Shown: piece after piece, positions 32,691-41,847 of the stretch
Numbering within the stretch: the first letter of the stretch is position 1
How the letters are laid out: the number at the start of each line of letters is the position of its first letter
Assembly (NCBI GenBank): GCA_021815405.1
Contig: JAKAGV010000004.1
Span: forward strand, 62,001-126,000
DNA: 64,000 nucleotides
Direction of reading: 5' to 3'
From: Bacteroidota bacterium
GTDB taxonomy: Bacteria; Bacteroidota; Ignavibacteria; Ignavibacteriales; Ignavibacteriaceae
The notes under the pieces: model-generated
Database searches by the model: none
What the model was told of the DNA's origin: nothing
Seen by the model: only the letters and a program-made list of their open reading frames with translations
Position numbers and translations under genes: made by a program

Positions 32691-35465
32691 TTAATGAGCA
32701 TCCAGCCAATTATCGCCGATTCCTATTTCAACAACAATTGGCACGTTCATCGGGATTGTATTTTCCATCAGCTTTTTGATTACAGGTTTTAGCTCATCAA
32801 TTTCATCTTTGTGGACATCAAATAAAAGTTCATCATGAACCTGGAGAACCATTTTGGATTTAGTTTTTCTTTTTTCCAGTTCTTTGTGAATGTTTATCAT
32901 TGCAATCTTAATCATATCAGCGGCGGTTCCCTGGATAGGCATGTTGATTGCAACGCGCTCTTCAAACTGCCTGACAACGCGATTATTACTATTGATGTTC
33001 CTTAAGAATCTTCTTCTTCCAAGCAAAGTTTCTGCAAAGCCTTTTTCTCTTGCCTTAAGAACGCATTCATCCATGTAATTTTTTACACGTTTAAAGGTAT
33101 TGAAATATGTTTCGATAATTTCCTTTGCGTGGTTTTGCGTTACACCTAATCTTGTCTTCAATCCAAAGGGACCAATACCATATAAAATTCCAAAATTGAC
33201 TTCCTTAGCTTTGCGGCGCATATCCGGAGTAACATCTTCCGGTTTAACCATAAAGACTAAAGCGGCAGTACTCTTATGAATATCTTCTCCTTTATTAAAA
33301 GCTTTTGTTAGTCCTTCATCTCCAGTTATACTAGCAAGAATGCGAAGCTCAATTTGACTATAATCAGCGCTTAGTAAAAGATAATCTTTATCTCTTGGTA
33401 CGAAAGCTTTTCTAATTTCCTTTCCGAGTTCAGTCCTGATTGGAATATTTTGCAGATTTGGATCAATGCTTGAAAGCCTTCCGGTAGATGCAACTGTCTG
33501 ATTAAAATTAGTATGGATTCTCCCGGTTTTCGGATGAATTAAGTTTGGAAGAGAATCAGCATAGGTAGATTTTAATTTTGAAACCTGTCTGTAATCCAAA
33601 ATTAAACCGATTATTTCATGCTCACCTCTAAGTGATTCGAGCGAGCGGGCATCTGTTGAAAAACCAGTTTTAGTTTTTTTCCCGGTCGTGAGCTTAAGTT
33701 TATCAAATAAAATTTTCTGTAGCTGGTTTGGTGAATTAATATTAAATTCCTCACCGGCAGATTTGTAAATCTCTTTTGTATAATTGTCGATTAGAATTTG
33801 TAAATCTTTGCTAAGAGATTTGAGAGATTCCTTATCGACTTTTACACCTTCTCTTTCCATATCCTCAAGTACAGGAGCGAGAGGGAACTCAACGTCGTAA
33901 GCGACTTTTGTCAGCTTATTTTCTTCCAATTCTTTTTCTAGAGCTTTATACAACCGGTAGGTAATATCGGCATCCTCTGCGGAATAATTTGAAAGAGCAT
34001 TAAGATCAACATCAAAAATCTTGGAAGGATCTTTTTTTATGCCGATTAAATCTGAAAGAGGAATCGGCTGATAGTTAAGATATTTTTGCGAAAGGTCATC
34101 CATGCCATGCTTTTGGTCCGGATCAATAATATAGCTGGCAAGCATCGTGTCGAAATAAAAATTCTCTACCCGGATGCCCTGGCTTCTTAAAACAGCAATA
34201 TCAAATTTACCATTCTGACAGACTTTCTTAATTTTCTTATTTTCAAAAACCGGTTTAAATATTTTTATAAATTCTCCTAGACTTAGCCTTTCTCCAATTT
34301 CTTTTGCAAATAATCCTTCGCCTTTTTCAAATGGATTTACTGCAACAAAGTAAGCATCGTTAGGCTTCACGGCAAATGAAACGCCAACCATATTTAAGGT
34401 GAAATAATCTAGGCTGTCTGTTTCAGTATCGAAGACAAAGAGCGATTGCTTTTCTAGATTCTCAGAAAGCTGCTTTGCTTTTTTAGAATCTGTAATTAAT
34501 TGGTAGTTGACTTTATCTTTATCGAAAACAGATATTTCACCGGCAAAAGCTTCTTCAACTCCCGGCTCTAAAAAAGAAGTGCCGTTGTAAATATTCAGCA
34601 GCCTGCTGTAAAGATTCTTAAACTCAAGTTCAACAAATATTGAACGAAGTACTTCAAAATCAGGTCTCTCGAATTTTGCAGACTCAAAGTTCATCTCGAA
34701 TGGAACTTTGGTATCGATAGTTGCAAGCTCCTTTGAAATGATAGCGCTGTCTTTGCCTTCAAGAAGTTTTTTCTTAGTTCCTTCTTTCGATATCTTATCT
34801 ATATTCTTATAAATATTTTCGACCGATCCGAATTCCTGAATAAGAGGTATTGCAGTTTTCGGTCCAATGCCTGCAACACCTGGAATATCATCTGAACTGT
34901 CACCAATAAGTGCTAGATAATCAATCATTTGCTTTGGCTCGAATCCAAACTCCTCCTTTACTTTTTTAACGTCATAAATCAAAATTTCGTCGGTAGATTT
35001 ACCCGGCTTCACTATTCTAACTTTGTCGCTTACTAGCTGGTTAAAATCTTTATCCGGTGTAAAGACGAATGACTGCAATCCTTTTTCGGAAGCTTCTCTA
35101 ACAGCGGTGCCAATTAAATCATCAGCTTCATATTTAGGAAGAATGTAAATTGGGATTTTTAAAGCTTGAATTATTTGTTTGATTCTGTCTATCTGTGGAA
35201 TCATATCATCCGGCATTGCAGCACGAGAGGATTTGTAACTTTCAAATTTTTCATGCCGGAAAGTTTTCTCTTTGGAGTCAAATGCAACGGCAATATAATC
35301 CGGTTTATGTTCTTCAAGAATTTTTAGAAGTTGGTTCATAAAGCCAAATACAGCAGATGTTGGTTCGCCTTTTGTCGAAATTAGCGGGCGGTTGATGAAT
35401 GCAAAATAGGCTTTGTAAGTCAAAGCCATAGCATCAATAATAATAAATTTTTTATCTTTCATCAT
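32691..35465 (-). CDS. polA: DNA polymerase I
   Basis: This protein of 924 residues is read from an ATG at 35465, chosen because AAGGATGTT precedes it; an upstream ATG at 35510 would add 15 residues. The 5' nuclease domain (FIIIDAMALTYKAYFAF, IGDSSDDIPGVAGIGPKTA) is followed by a 3'-5' exonuclease domain that keeps its metal ligands (FDTETDSLDYF, NGKFDIAVL, YSAEDADITYRL), so proofreading is likely. The polymerase domain has LSADYSQIELRILA, RKAKEVNFGILYGIGP and LQVHDELLFDV. It heads a minus-strand operon with two GT9 genes, a methyltransferase and ispE. Confidence 0.97.
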   Translation of the reverse strand: MMKDKKFIIIDAMALTYKAYFAFINRPLISTKGEPTSAVFGFMNQLLKILEEHKPDYIAVAFDSKEKTFRHEKFESYKSSRAAMPDDMIPQIDRIKQIIQALKIPIYILPKYEADDLIGTAVREASEKGLQSFVFTPDKDFNQLVSDKVRIVKPGKSTDEILIYDVKKVKEEFGFEPKQMIDYLALIGDSSDDIPGVAGIGPKTAIPLIQEFGSVENIYKNIDKISKEGTKKKLLEGKDSAIISKELATIDTKVPFEMNFESAKFERPDFEVLRSIFVELEFKNLYSRLLNIYNGTSFLEPGVEEAFAGEISVFDKDKVNYQLITDSKKAKQLSENLEKQSLFVFDTETDSLDYFTLNMVGVSFAVKPNDAYFVAVNPFEKGEGLFAKEIGERLSLGEFIKIFKPVFENKKIKKVCQNGKFDIAVLRSQGIRVENFYFDTMLASYIIDPDQKHGMDDLSQKYLNYQPIPLSDLIGIKKDPSKIFDVDLNALSNYSAEDADITYRLYKALEKELEENKLTKVAYDVEFPLAPVLEDMEREGVKVDKESLKSLSKDLQILIDNYTKEIYKSAGEEFNINSPNQLQKILFDKLKLTTGKKTKTGFSTDARSLESLRGEHEIIGLILDYRQVSKLKSTYADSLPNLIHPKTGRIHTNFNQTVASTGRLSSIDPNLQNIPIRTELGKEIRKAFVPRDKDYLLLSADYSQIELRILASITGDEGLTKAFNKGEDIHKSTAALVFMVKPEDVTPDMRRKAKEVNFGILYGIGPFGLKTRLGVTQNHAKEIIETYFNTFKRVKNYMDECVLKAREKGFAETLLGRRRFLRNINSNNRVVRQFEERVAINMPIQGTAADMIKIAMINIHKELEKRKTKSKMVLQVHDELLFDVHKDEIDELKPVIKKLMENTIPMNVPIVVEIGIGDNWLDAH

Positions 35466-35643
35466 AACATCCTTGCTTTTATTTAAGTCAAATTCCGCTG
35501 GAAAAGACATTCAAAAGATAGAAAAAAAATCTGAGAATCTCGATTTTAATGATCAATAAAAATTTGCGAGCCTTTGATAAAAAGAAGATAAGCATTAGTT
35601 TTGAAATTATTCTAGAAAATAATTAAAAGAATCAGGAATTATA

Positions 35644-37464
35644 TTGGATAGGAAAAATAAATTTTCTTCTTTCAAAGAAATAGTTCAAGCAATGGGGCTA
35701 GTATTTGGGGACATTGGTACAAGTCCGATTTATACAATTGCTGTTATCTTTACATTAACTGCACCTACCTACGAAAATCTTATGGGAGTTCTCTCTTTGA
35801 TTTTCTGGACTCTTATAATGCTTGTAACCGTGGAATATGCCTGGCTTGCAATGAGTTTAAGTATAAAAGGCGAAGGTGGAATAATAGTATTAAAGGAAAT
35901 TTTAACAAGCAGCGTAAAAACCGGCAGGAAAGCTGCATTTGCAACTTTTCTTGGTTTTCTTGGTGTATCCTTGTTGATGGGCGATGGTGTAATTACGCCG
36001 GCAATAAGTATTTTATCCGCAGTCGAAGGTTTGAATTTAATCCCAGGTATGGGACACATTACAGTAATCCCAATTATAATTATTACCTCTATAATTACAG
36101 TTCTCTTGTTTTCATTTCAATATAAAGGAAGTGACAAAGTTTCGTTTGCATTTGGACCGATAATGTTTATCTGGTTCTTAAGTCTTTTTATCATCGGCTT
36201 GTATTACGTTATAGGAAATATAAATGTAATTGAAGCTGTAAGCCCATATTATGCTATTAATTTTATGCTTCATAACGGAATAACCGGAATATTTATTTTA
36301 AGTGAAGTAATACTATGTGCAACCGGTGGCGAGGCACTTTATGCAGATATGGGGCATTTAGGTAGCAAACCGATTAGGCACGCTTGGTATTTCGTACTTT
36401 TTGCGTTAGTAATTAGTTACTTGGGACAAGGCGCTTTTTTGATGAAGCATCATGCTGAAGGTTCTGTACTGCTTTCGATGTTCAAGGATTTCTCTACTAT
36501 ACTCTATGTACCGTTATTAATTCTAACTGTGCTGGCTACAATTATTGCTTCTCAAGCAATGATAAGTGCAGTGATGTCTTTAGTTTACCAGGGCATTACT
36601 ACACGAGTATTTCCTTTAATGAAGATTAAGTATACATCTAGTCATTTGAAATCCCAAATATATATTGGAATTGTAAACTGGATTCTAATGCTTGCCGTAT
36701 TATTTATGATTCTCATATTCCAAAAGTCTGATAATTTAGCGGCGGCATACGGTTTTGCCGTAACTACAACTATGACTATAAGCTCATCATTTATGATTTG
36801 GATATTCAAGAGAAAGAAACATCGGACAAAAATGTTAATTGCTGTTTTAGTCTTTTTAGTTGACTTAATGTTTTTAACTGCAGTATTCAATAAGATACCT
36901 CATGGCGGCTTCTGGTCAATTATAATTGCGGCAATTCCATTTTTCATTATTCAACTCTGGTCCAGAGGCGGCAGAGCGATGCACAAATCTTTTCGTCCTT
37001 TACCAATAGACATATTTTTAGAAAGCTACAATCAGATATATCATGCGGGTGGAATTATTAAAGGAACCGCATTATTCTTTACTCAAAACTTAAATGAAAT
37101 CCCGCCTTACATGGTTCACTGCATCGTGAGGGGAAATATTATTTATCAGAAAAATATTTTAGTATCTATCAAAACGACAGAGAATCCTTACGGTATAGAA
37201 ATTAATGAGGTCGAAGAGATTGCAGATGGATTATCCGGAATTCAAATATCTGCCGGTTATCTCGAAGTGTACGATATTACTAAAATTTTAAAAGAACGGG
37301 GAATTGACGAAAAAGTAATATTCTACGGAGTGGATGACATTGCAACTAAAAATATCATGCTTAAAATTTACGCCTTTATGAAGAAGATTACGCCTTCATT
37401 TGTTAGATTTTACGAACTTCCTTACAATAAATTGCATGGTGTTGTTACAAGATTAGAATTATAA
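35644..37464 (+). CDS. kup: Kup-type low-affinity potassium transporter
   Basis: This protein of 606 residues starts at a TTG (35644) preceded by AGGAATTATA, a well-placed ribosome binding site. It carries the family signature LVFGDIGTSPIYT in the first helix, then GEGGIIVLKEIL, LLMGDGVITPAISIL, GGEALYADMGHLG and around twelve hydrophobic spans. A cytosolic C-terminal tail of ~150 residues follows. Kup proteins import K+ with protons. It is divergent from polA across a 178-bp region that must hold both promoters. The next gene (an SDR) starts 18 bp after its stop on the same strand. Confidence 0.94.
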   Translation: MDRKNKFSSFKEIVQAMGLVFGDIGTSPIYTIAVIFTLTAPTYENLMGVLSLIFWTLIMLVTVEYAWLAMSLSIKGEGGIIVLKEILTSSVKTGRKAAFATFLGFLGVSLLMGDGVITPAISILSAVEGLNLIPGMGHITVIPIIIITSIITVLLFSFQYKGSDKVSFAFGPIMFIWFLSLFIIGLYYVIGNINVIEAVSPYYAINFMLHNGITGIFILSEVILCATGGEALYADMGHLGSKPIRHAWYFVLFALVISYLGQGAFLMKHHAEGSVLLSMFKDFSTILYVPLLILTVLATIIASQAMISAVMSLVYQGITTRVFPLMKIKYTSSHLKSQIYIGIVNWILMLAVLFMILIFQKSDNLAAAYGFAVTTTMTISSSFMIWIFKRKKHRTKMLIAVLVFLVDLMFLTAVFNKIPHGGFWSIIIAAIPFFIIQLWSRGGRAMHKSFRPLPIDIFLESYNQIYHAGGIIKGTALFFTQNLNEIPPYMVHCIVRGNIIYQKNILVSIKTTENPYGIEINEVEEIADGLSGIQISAGYLEVYDITKILKERGIDEKVIFYGVDDIATKNIMLKIYAFMKKITPSFVRFYELPYNKLHGVVTRLEL

Positions 37465-37482
37465 TCCAAAAAGGAAAAAAGA

Positions 37483-38178
37483 ATGCAAAAAGAACTTCTT
37501 ATTTTCGGTGCATACGGCGCTTTAGGTATCGGCGTTTCAAAAATTTTAATAAATAAATCTTTTGATAAAATTTATTTATTCGGCTCTCACATTGACGAGA
37601 ATAATAAATTAACTCAAGAGAATATCGAGAATATCCTTGTTAAAGATTTGTCAGAAGAAGAGAATGTAAAAGCTGCTTTCAAAAATATTAAGTCGGATAA
37701 AAGAAAAATATTCTTTCTGTTCAGTACGATTGGTGGATATACCGGAGGCAAAACCATTGGTGAAACAACAGAAGCGGAATGGAATAAAATGTTTAAAATA
37801 AATCTTCAAACTAATTTTTTAATTGCAAAATATTTTTCCAATTTAGTCAAAGAATCAAGTAGTGGTTCCATCTGTTTTACTTCTGCTTTTACTGGTTTGC
37901 ATGAAGAAGCCGGAAAGGGTGCTTACGGGATTTCTAAAAGTGCACTAATTCATCTTGTAAAAACATTATCACTTGAAGGCGAGAAGATTAAACTTACTGC
38001 TAATGCAATTGCACCTTACATTATAGATACTCCTGCTAATAGAGAGTGGATGACTAAAGGAGATTATTCAAAATGGATTAAGCCCGAAGAAATAGGCGAA
38101 CTCGTTTGGAGTATTTTTAATAACTTCAATTTTGTTTCGGGAAATATTTTCAAACTTAAAGAAAGATTTGAGATCTGA
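37483..38178 (+). CDS. Short-chain dehydrogenase/reductase (SDR)
   Basis: This protein of 231 residues has a Rossmann start LLIFGAYGALGIGVSKIL (GxxGxxG), a structural TSAFTGLHEE segment and the catalytic YGISKSAL (Tyr-x3-Lys). The following region NAIAPYIIDTPANREWM is typical of SDRs that use NAD(P)H. AAAAGGAAAAAAG precedes the ATG. Position after kup may be only transcriptional. The stop codon lies inside an imperfect palindrome (TCTGAAT-TAAT-ATTCAGA, 38174-38191), and a short CTTACT/AGTAAG hairpin follows at 38205-38221. These may terminate the kup-SDR transcript. The substrate is unknown. Confidence 0.88.
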   Translation: MQKELLIFGAYGALGIGVSKILINKSFDKIYLFGSHIDENNKLTQENIENILVKDLSEEENVKAAFKNIKSDKRKIFFLFSTIGGYTGGKTIGETTEAEWNKMFKINLQTNFLIAKYFSNLVKESSSGSICFTSAFTGLHEEAGKGAYGISKSALIHLVKTLSLEGEKIKLTANAIAPYIIDTPANREWMTKGDYSKWIKPEEIGELVWSIFNNFNFVSGNIFKLKERFEI

Positions 38179-38411
38179 ATTAATATTCAGAAGAAATATT
38201 TTGTCTTACTAAGTCAGTAAGAAATATTCATTCACTTCAATTTTTATCTTACCTGGTTTCTTAAAAAAGTACATAGATTATTCGTTTTCTTATGTTGGGA
38301 CAAAAACTTTCAGAAAGGTGTTATAAATCTTTTGAATATAAGAAATTTTGAATCCTCTACATGGCATATTAGTTGCCATTTCTAGCAAAGATTTTCTTGA
38401 CGAGGATTTTA

Positions 38412-41400
38412 ATGAAACGAATTTTATTATCATTTTTATTTGTTATGCTTGGCATTTGTGTCTCTGATGCTCAAATAACTGTTAGCATTCCCGATACGGT
38501 GCTTCCTATAAATACTACTTCGGTTTCCGTACCTGTTAATGTAACAAACTTTACAGGTATTGGGGCTGTTAGTCTAGTAATAAATTATGATCCCAATGTG
38601 TTAACATTTACGGGTGCGACAAATGAACCAAGCCATGGTACTTTTCTTCCGCCAAATGCTACTAACGGGCAAATTTTAATTAGCTGGTTTGATGTTAATC
38701 CGTTAAACATTGGAAATGGAGTTTTATTAGATCTTAATTTTAATTTTCAACATGGCAGCAGCAATCTTAATTTTGTTAACACAAGTTGTGAAATTGCTGA
38801 TACAGGTGCAAACGTACTGAACATAAATTATATTAATGGTAAAGTTAGTTTACCAGCTTTACCAAGTTCGCCATCAACTATTTCAGGTAAAGTTTGGTTT
38901 GATCAAAATAATGATGGTTTAATTGACAACGGAGAAAAAGGCGTTCAATGGGTTACGGTTAATCTTTACAATTGCAGTGGAACCTGGTTGAAATGGACGC
39001 TTACAGATTCTGCCGGTGAATATAAATTTGACAGCCTTAATCCGGGGAGCTATTATGTTACATTTGATTTAATTAACGGAAATAGTGTTTATAAATTTAC
39101 CAAAGAAAATATCGGCAGTGATTCAACATTGAATTCACATGCAGCTCAATTGACTGATTCTACTGGTCAAACTGACTGCGTTACACTCTCATCCGGACAA
39201 GTTTATTCATGTTTAAATGCAGGACTTGTTTATAGAAATACGACATCTCAAACTACCGGTTCTATAGGCGATTTTGTTTGGAAAGATACTGACCCTAACG
39301 ATGGTATACAGAGACCCGGAGATCCAGGAATTCCTGGTGTAACTGTTAAGCTCTTTATGTCCAGCGATTCACTTTTATCGAGTACTACTACTGATTCAAG
39401 CGGACATTATTACTTTACTGATTTAAATGCCGGTAATTATTATGTCCAGTTTATTCTTCCTGCAGGATACATTTTTGTAGTTGAGCATAATGGAACTGAT
39501 ACCACCTTGGATTCTGATGCAAATCCTTCCACAGGTAAGACAAATACTTTTTATTTAGCTCCAGGTGAAAATCTTATGACAATTGATGCCGGGATGTCTT
39601 TAGCGCTATCAACCGGAAATCCAAGTTTATGGATAACTAATAGTGATAATACCGATGTCGCCCCTGATTCCGGACAAGCTACTACCTATAAAATTATTTA
39701 TGGAAATTCCGGTAGTGGAATACTGTATAATGCTGTTGTTGTTGATACGCTTCCCTCGGGAATGAGTTTCGTTTCTTCAACCAAAGGGAATGAGACATTC
39801 CAGGGAAGCAATATTTTCCAATTCAATTTAGGAACTTTAAATCCCGGAGACAGCGGGGAAGTGGATTTAACAGCGATGATCTCTAGTCATGAATCAGGAT
39901 ATTATAATACAGCTTTTTTACAAGGGAATGATTCGCAGTCAAATTTATTATCCGTTTATGCATCTGATCTCGATTTAGCAGATACTACCAGCAATAGCGG
40001 CGGAAGCGGTTTGGAATCGCGTGGAGATATGGCTGAGTACCTCTTAAAACGATTATTAAAAATTCATTATGGAATGACCACGCCATTACTAAAGAAATCC
40101 GGTGTAAAAGGCTTGGCGTCTGCATACAGCTTGTCGAGCTTTGTCCCTAAAATTGGACCGCTTAACTCTGCGCCTGTAGAAAATACTCCGTTTGACATAT
40201 TAGGTGTATCTAACGCTGTATCTGCTTATGCTGTTAACTATCAGCTAAAAACCTCCGGCACAACTGTTAGAGTGGGAGGTATCTTTTCTACGATAACTAC
40301 AGCGCCTTACATTTATGATCATTTAAAATCGGTTTGCGACAGATTAGCCGGTTATCAGATTGATGAAATTAAACTGATTAATATAAATGGATATCAATTT
40401 TATGCGGCAAAACTAGAAGATACTAATCAGAAAATTACTGATTATGCAATCTCGTTTAGTGTGTATGAAACAACTACCGGATATCAAGTTCAGAATAAAT
40501 GGACTTACGAAGAATACCAATCGCCATCAGGAGCGTCTAGTATTTATAATTTTCAGGTTTGGTCAAATACCTATACTTCAGTAGCACAGCTAGTTCAAGA
40601 AATCTTAGCCAAGTTCAGTTCTTTAAATAATGTAACGTATTTAAATACCAATCAGAATCCGCCGAATGTTTTTATAAATTCTGCCAGGTATTCACATGAT
40701 GGAAATATATATTTAACGCTGACAAACACTAGTCAATCTGCTAAGCAGATTAATCTTAATTTATCTTATAGAATATCTCAGGGTGATGATCCCACATCAA
40801 CAAACTCCGAATATACATTGCAGCCTGGGATAAATAATTTAGCAATTCCAAGTGGAATTATTTCAGATGCAAATATTTACATGAGTCAGCAGCAGGGCTT
40901 TGATGATGAAGTTTATGTAAGCGGTGGTGCTTATACTTATTTAACAGGTCCAAACAGCACTGTTACAACTTTCAATACAACCGGTTACCCGCAGCAAACT
41001 TTATCAAGCTATCCGCAAGGATCGCTCGTTTTATCAGGAGGTGCCTCTGCAGCCGGTCAGTTGAATGACTGGGCGACTATTGTTCGTTCATTGAATGCAG
41101 AAAATACAGCATACGACTTAAGTAAATTCGGAAGTGTTAGGTTTAATGCAAGAGGAAACGGTACAGTGGAAGTAATTCTTAATCTTTCAAATACAATGAA
41201 CTATAATTACTTCATGTACAAGATTAACTTAACAAGTGTAAGCCAGACTTACACGATTGACTTTAATCAATTCAAATTATTAGATGGAAGTCAGGGAACA
41301 ATTGATCCTTCACAAATTGAAGATATCGGATTCATTATGAATACTACGGATAATCAGGGATTATCAAACTTTGATTTTGAAGTAAAAGATATTGCATTCT

Positions 41401-41711
41401 TAAGTACTGATGTTACCGCTCTTAATGATCAGCAAAATTCAGTTCCGAAAAATTTTACACTTTCACAGAATTATCCTAATCCGTTTAATCCATCAACGGT
41501 AATTGAATTTGCAAATCCTAAACAAGAACATTTAACTTTAACGGTTTATAATATATTAGGTCAAAGAGTTGCTCAGTTAATTGATGCAAATATGCCGGCA
41601 GGGCAGCATTCAATAACTTTTGATGCAACAAAACTGTCAAGCGGAATTTACTTCTACCGTTTGCTTGGCAGCAATGTCAATATTGTTAGGAAAATGATTT
41701 TGACTAAGTAG
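38412..41711 (+). CDS. Very large T9SS-sorted extracellular protein with cohesin-, SdrD-B- and DUF11-type domains
   Basis: This protein is 1,099 residues from the ATG at 38412, which follows a GAGGATTTTA ribosome binding site (a TTG at 38373 is unlikely). After the signal peptide come a cohesin-like beta-sandwich (~20-150) and two SdrD B-like modules. The first runs from TISGKVWFDQNNDGLIDNG and the second from GSIGDFVWKDTDPNDGIQR. A DUF11-like repeat follows (~425-535, PDSGQATTYKIIYGNSGSG). A ~450-residue middle part is unrecognised. It ends with the T9SS sorting domain (NYPNPFNPSTVIEF, GIYFYRLLGS, KMILTK). Probable roles are surface adhesion or organisation of other cargo; cohesin-like folds can bind partners, but dockerin partners were not seen. 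Confidence 0.85.
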   Translation: MKRILLSFLFVMLGICVSDAQITVSIPDTVLPINTTSVSVPVNVTNFTGIGAVSLVINYDPNVLTFTGATNEPSHGTFLPPNATNGQILISWFDVNPLNIGNGVLLDLNFNFQHGSSNLNFVNTSCEIADTGANVLNINYINGKVSLPALPSSPSTISGKVWFDQNNDGLIDNGEKGVQWVTVNLYNCSGTWLKWTLTDSAGEYKFDSLNPGSYYVTFDLINGNSVYKFTKENIGSDSTLNSHAAQLTDSTGQTDCVTLSSGQVYSCLNAGLVYRNTTSQTTGSIGDFVWKDTDPNDGIQRPGDPGIPGVTVKLFMSSDSLLSSTTTDSSGHYYFTDLNAGNYYVQFILPAGYIFVVEHNGTDTTLDSDANPSTGKTNTFYLAPGENLMTIDAGMSLALSTGNPSLWITNSDNTDVAPDSGQATTYKIIYGNSGSGILYNAVVVDTLPSGMSFVSSTKGNETFQGSNIFQFNLGTLNPGDSGEVDLTAMISSHESGYYNTAFLQGNDSQSNLLSVYASDLDLADTTSNSGGSGLESRGDMAEYLLKRLLKIHYGMTTPLLKKSGVKGLASAYSLSSFVPKIGPLNSAPVENTPFDILGVSNAVSAYAVNYQLKTSGTTVRVGGIFSTITTAPYIYDHLKSVCDRLAGYQIDEIKLININGYQFYAAKLEDTNQKITDYAISFSVYETTTGYQVQNKWTYEEYQSPSGASSIYNFQVWSNTYTSVAQLVQEILAKFSSLNNVTYLNTNQNPPNVFINSARYSHDGNIYLTLTNTSQSAKQINLNLSYRISQGDDPTSTNSEYTLQPGINNLAIPSGIISDANIYMSQQQGFDDEVYVSGGAYTYLTGPNSTVTTFNTTGYPQQTLSSYPQGSLVLSGGASAAGQLNDWATIVRSLNAENTAYDLSKFGSVRFNARGNGTVEVILNLSNTMNYNYFMYKINLTSVSQTYTIDFNQFKLLDGSQGTIDPSQIEDIGFIMNTTDNQGLSNFDFEVKDIAFLSTDVTALNDQQNSVPKNFTLSQNYPNPFNPSTVIEFANPKQEHLTLTVYNILGQRVAQLIDANMPAGQHSITFDATKLSSGIYFYRLLGSNVNIVRKMILTK

Positions 41712-41733
41712 TTTTAGATTCATATTGTTCACC

Positions 41734-41771
41734 AAAATCCCCGTACTTTCAATTAAGTACGGGGATTTTTA
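41734..41771. terminator. Strong bidirectional intrinsic terminator
   Basis: AAAATCCCCGTACTT and AAGTACGGGGATTTTT pair as a 15-bp stem around a TCAATT loop, with A-runs and T-runs on the two sides. It serves both the T9SS protein gene and the convergent sensor gene. Confidence 0.92.
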
Positions 41772-41847
41772 TTTATAAGGACATAAAATTCAGAAGAGCA
41801 TTTTTAAGGAATCATTACAGTAGTAACGTGATTTAAGAAAATATTAA

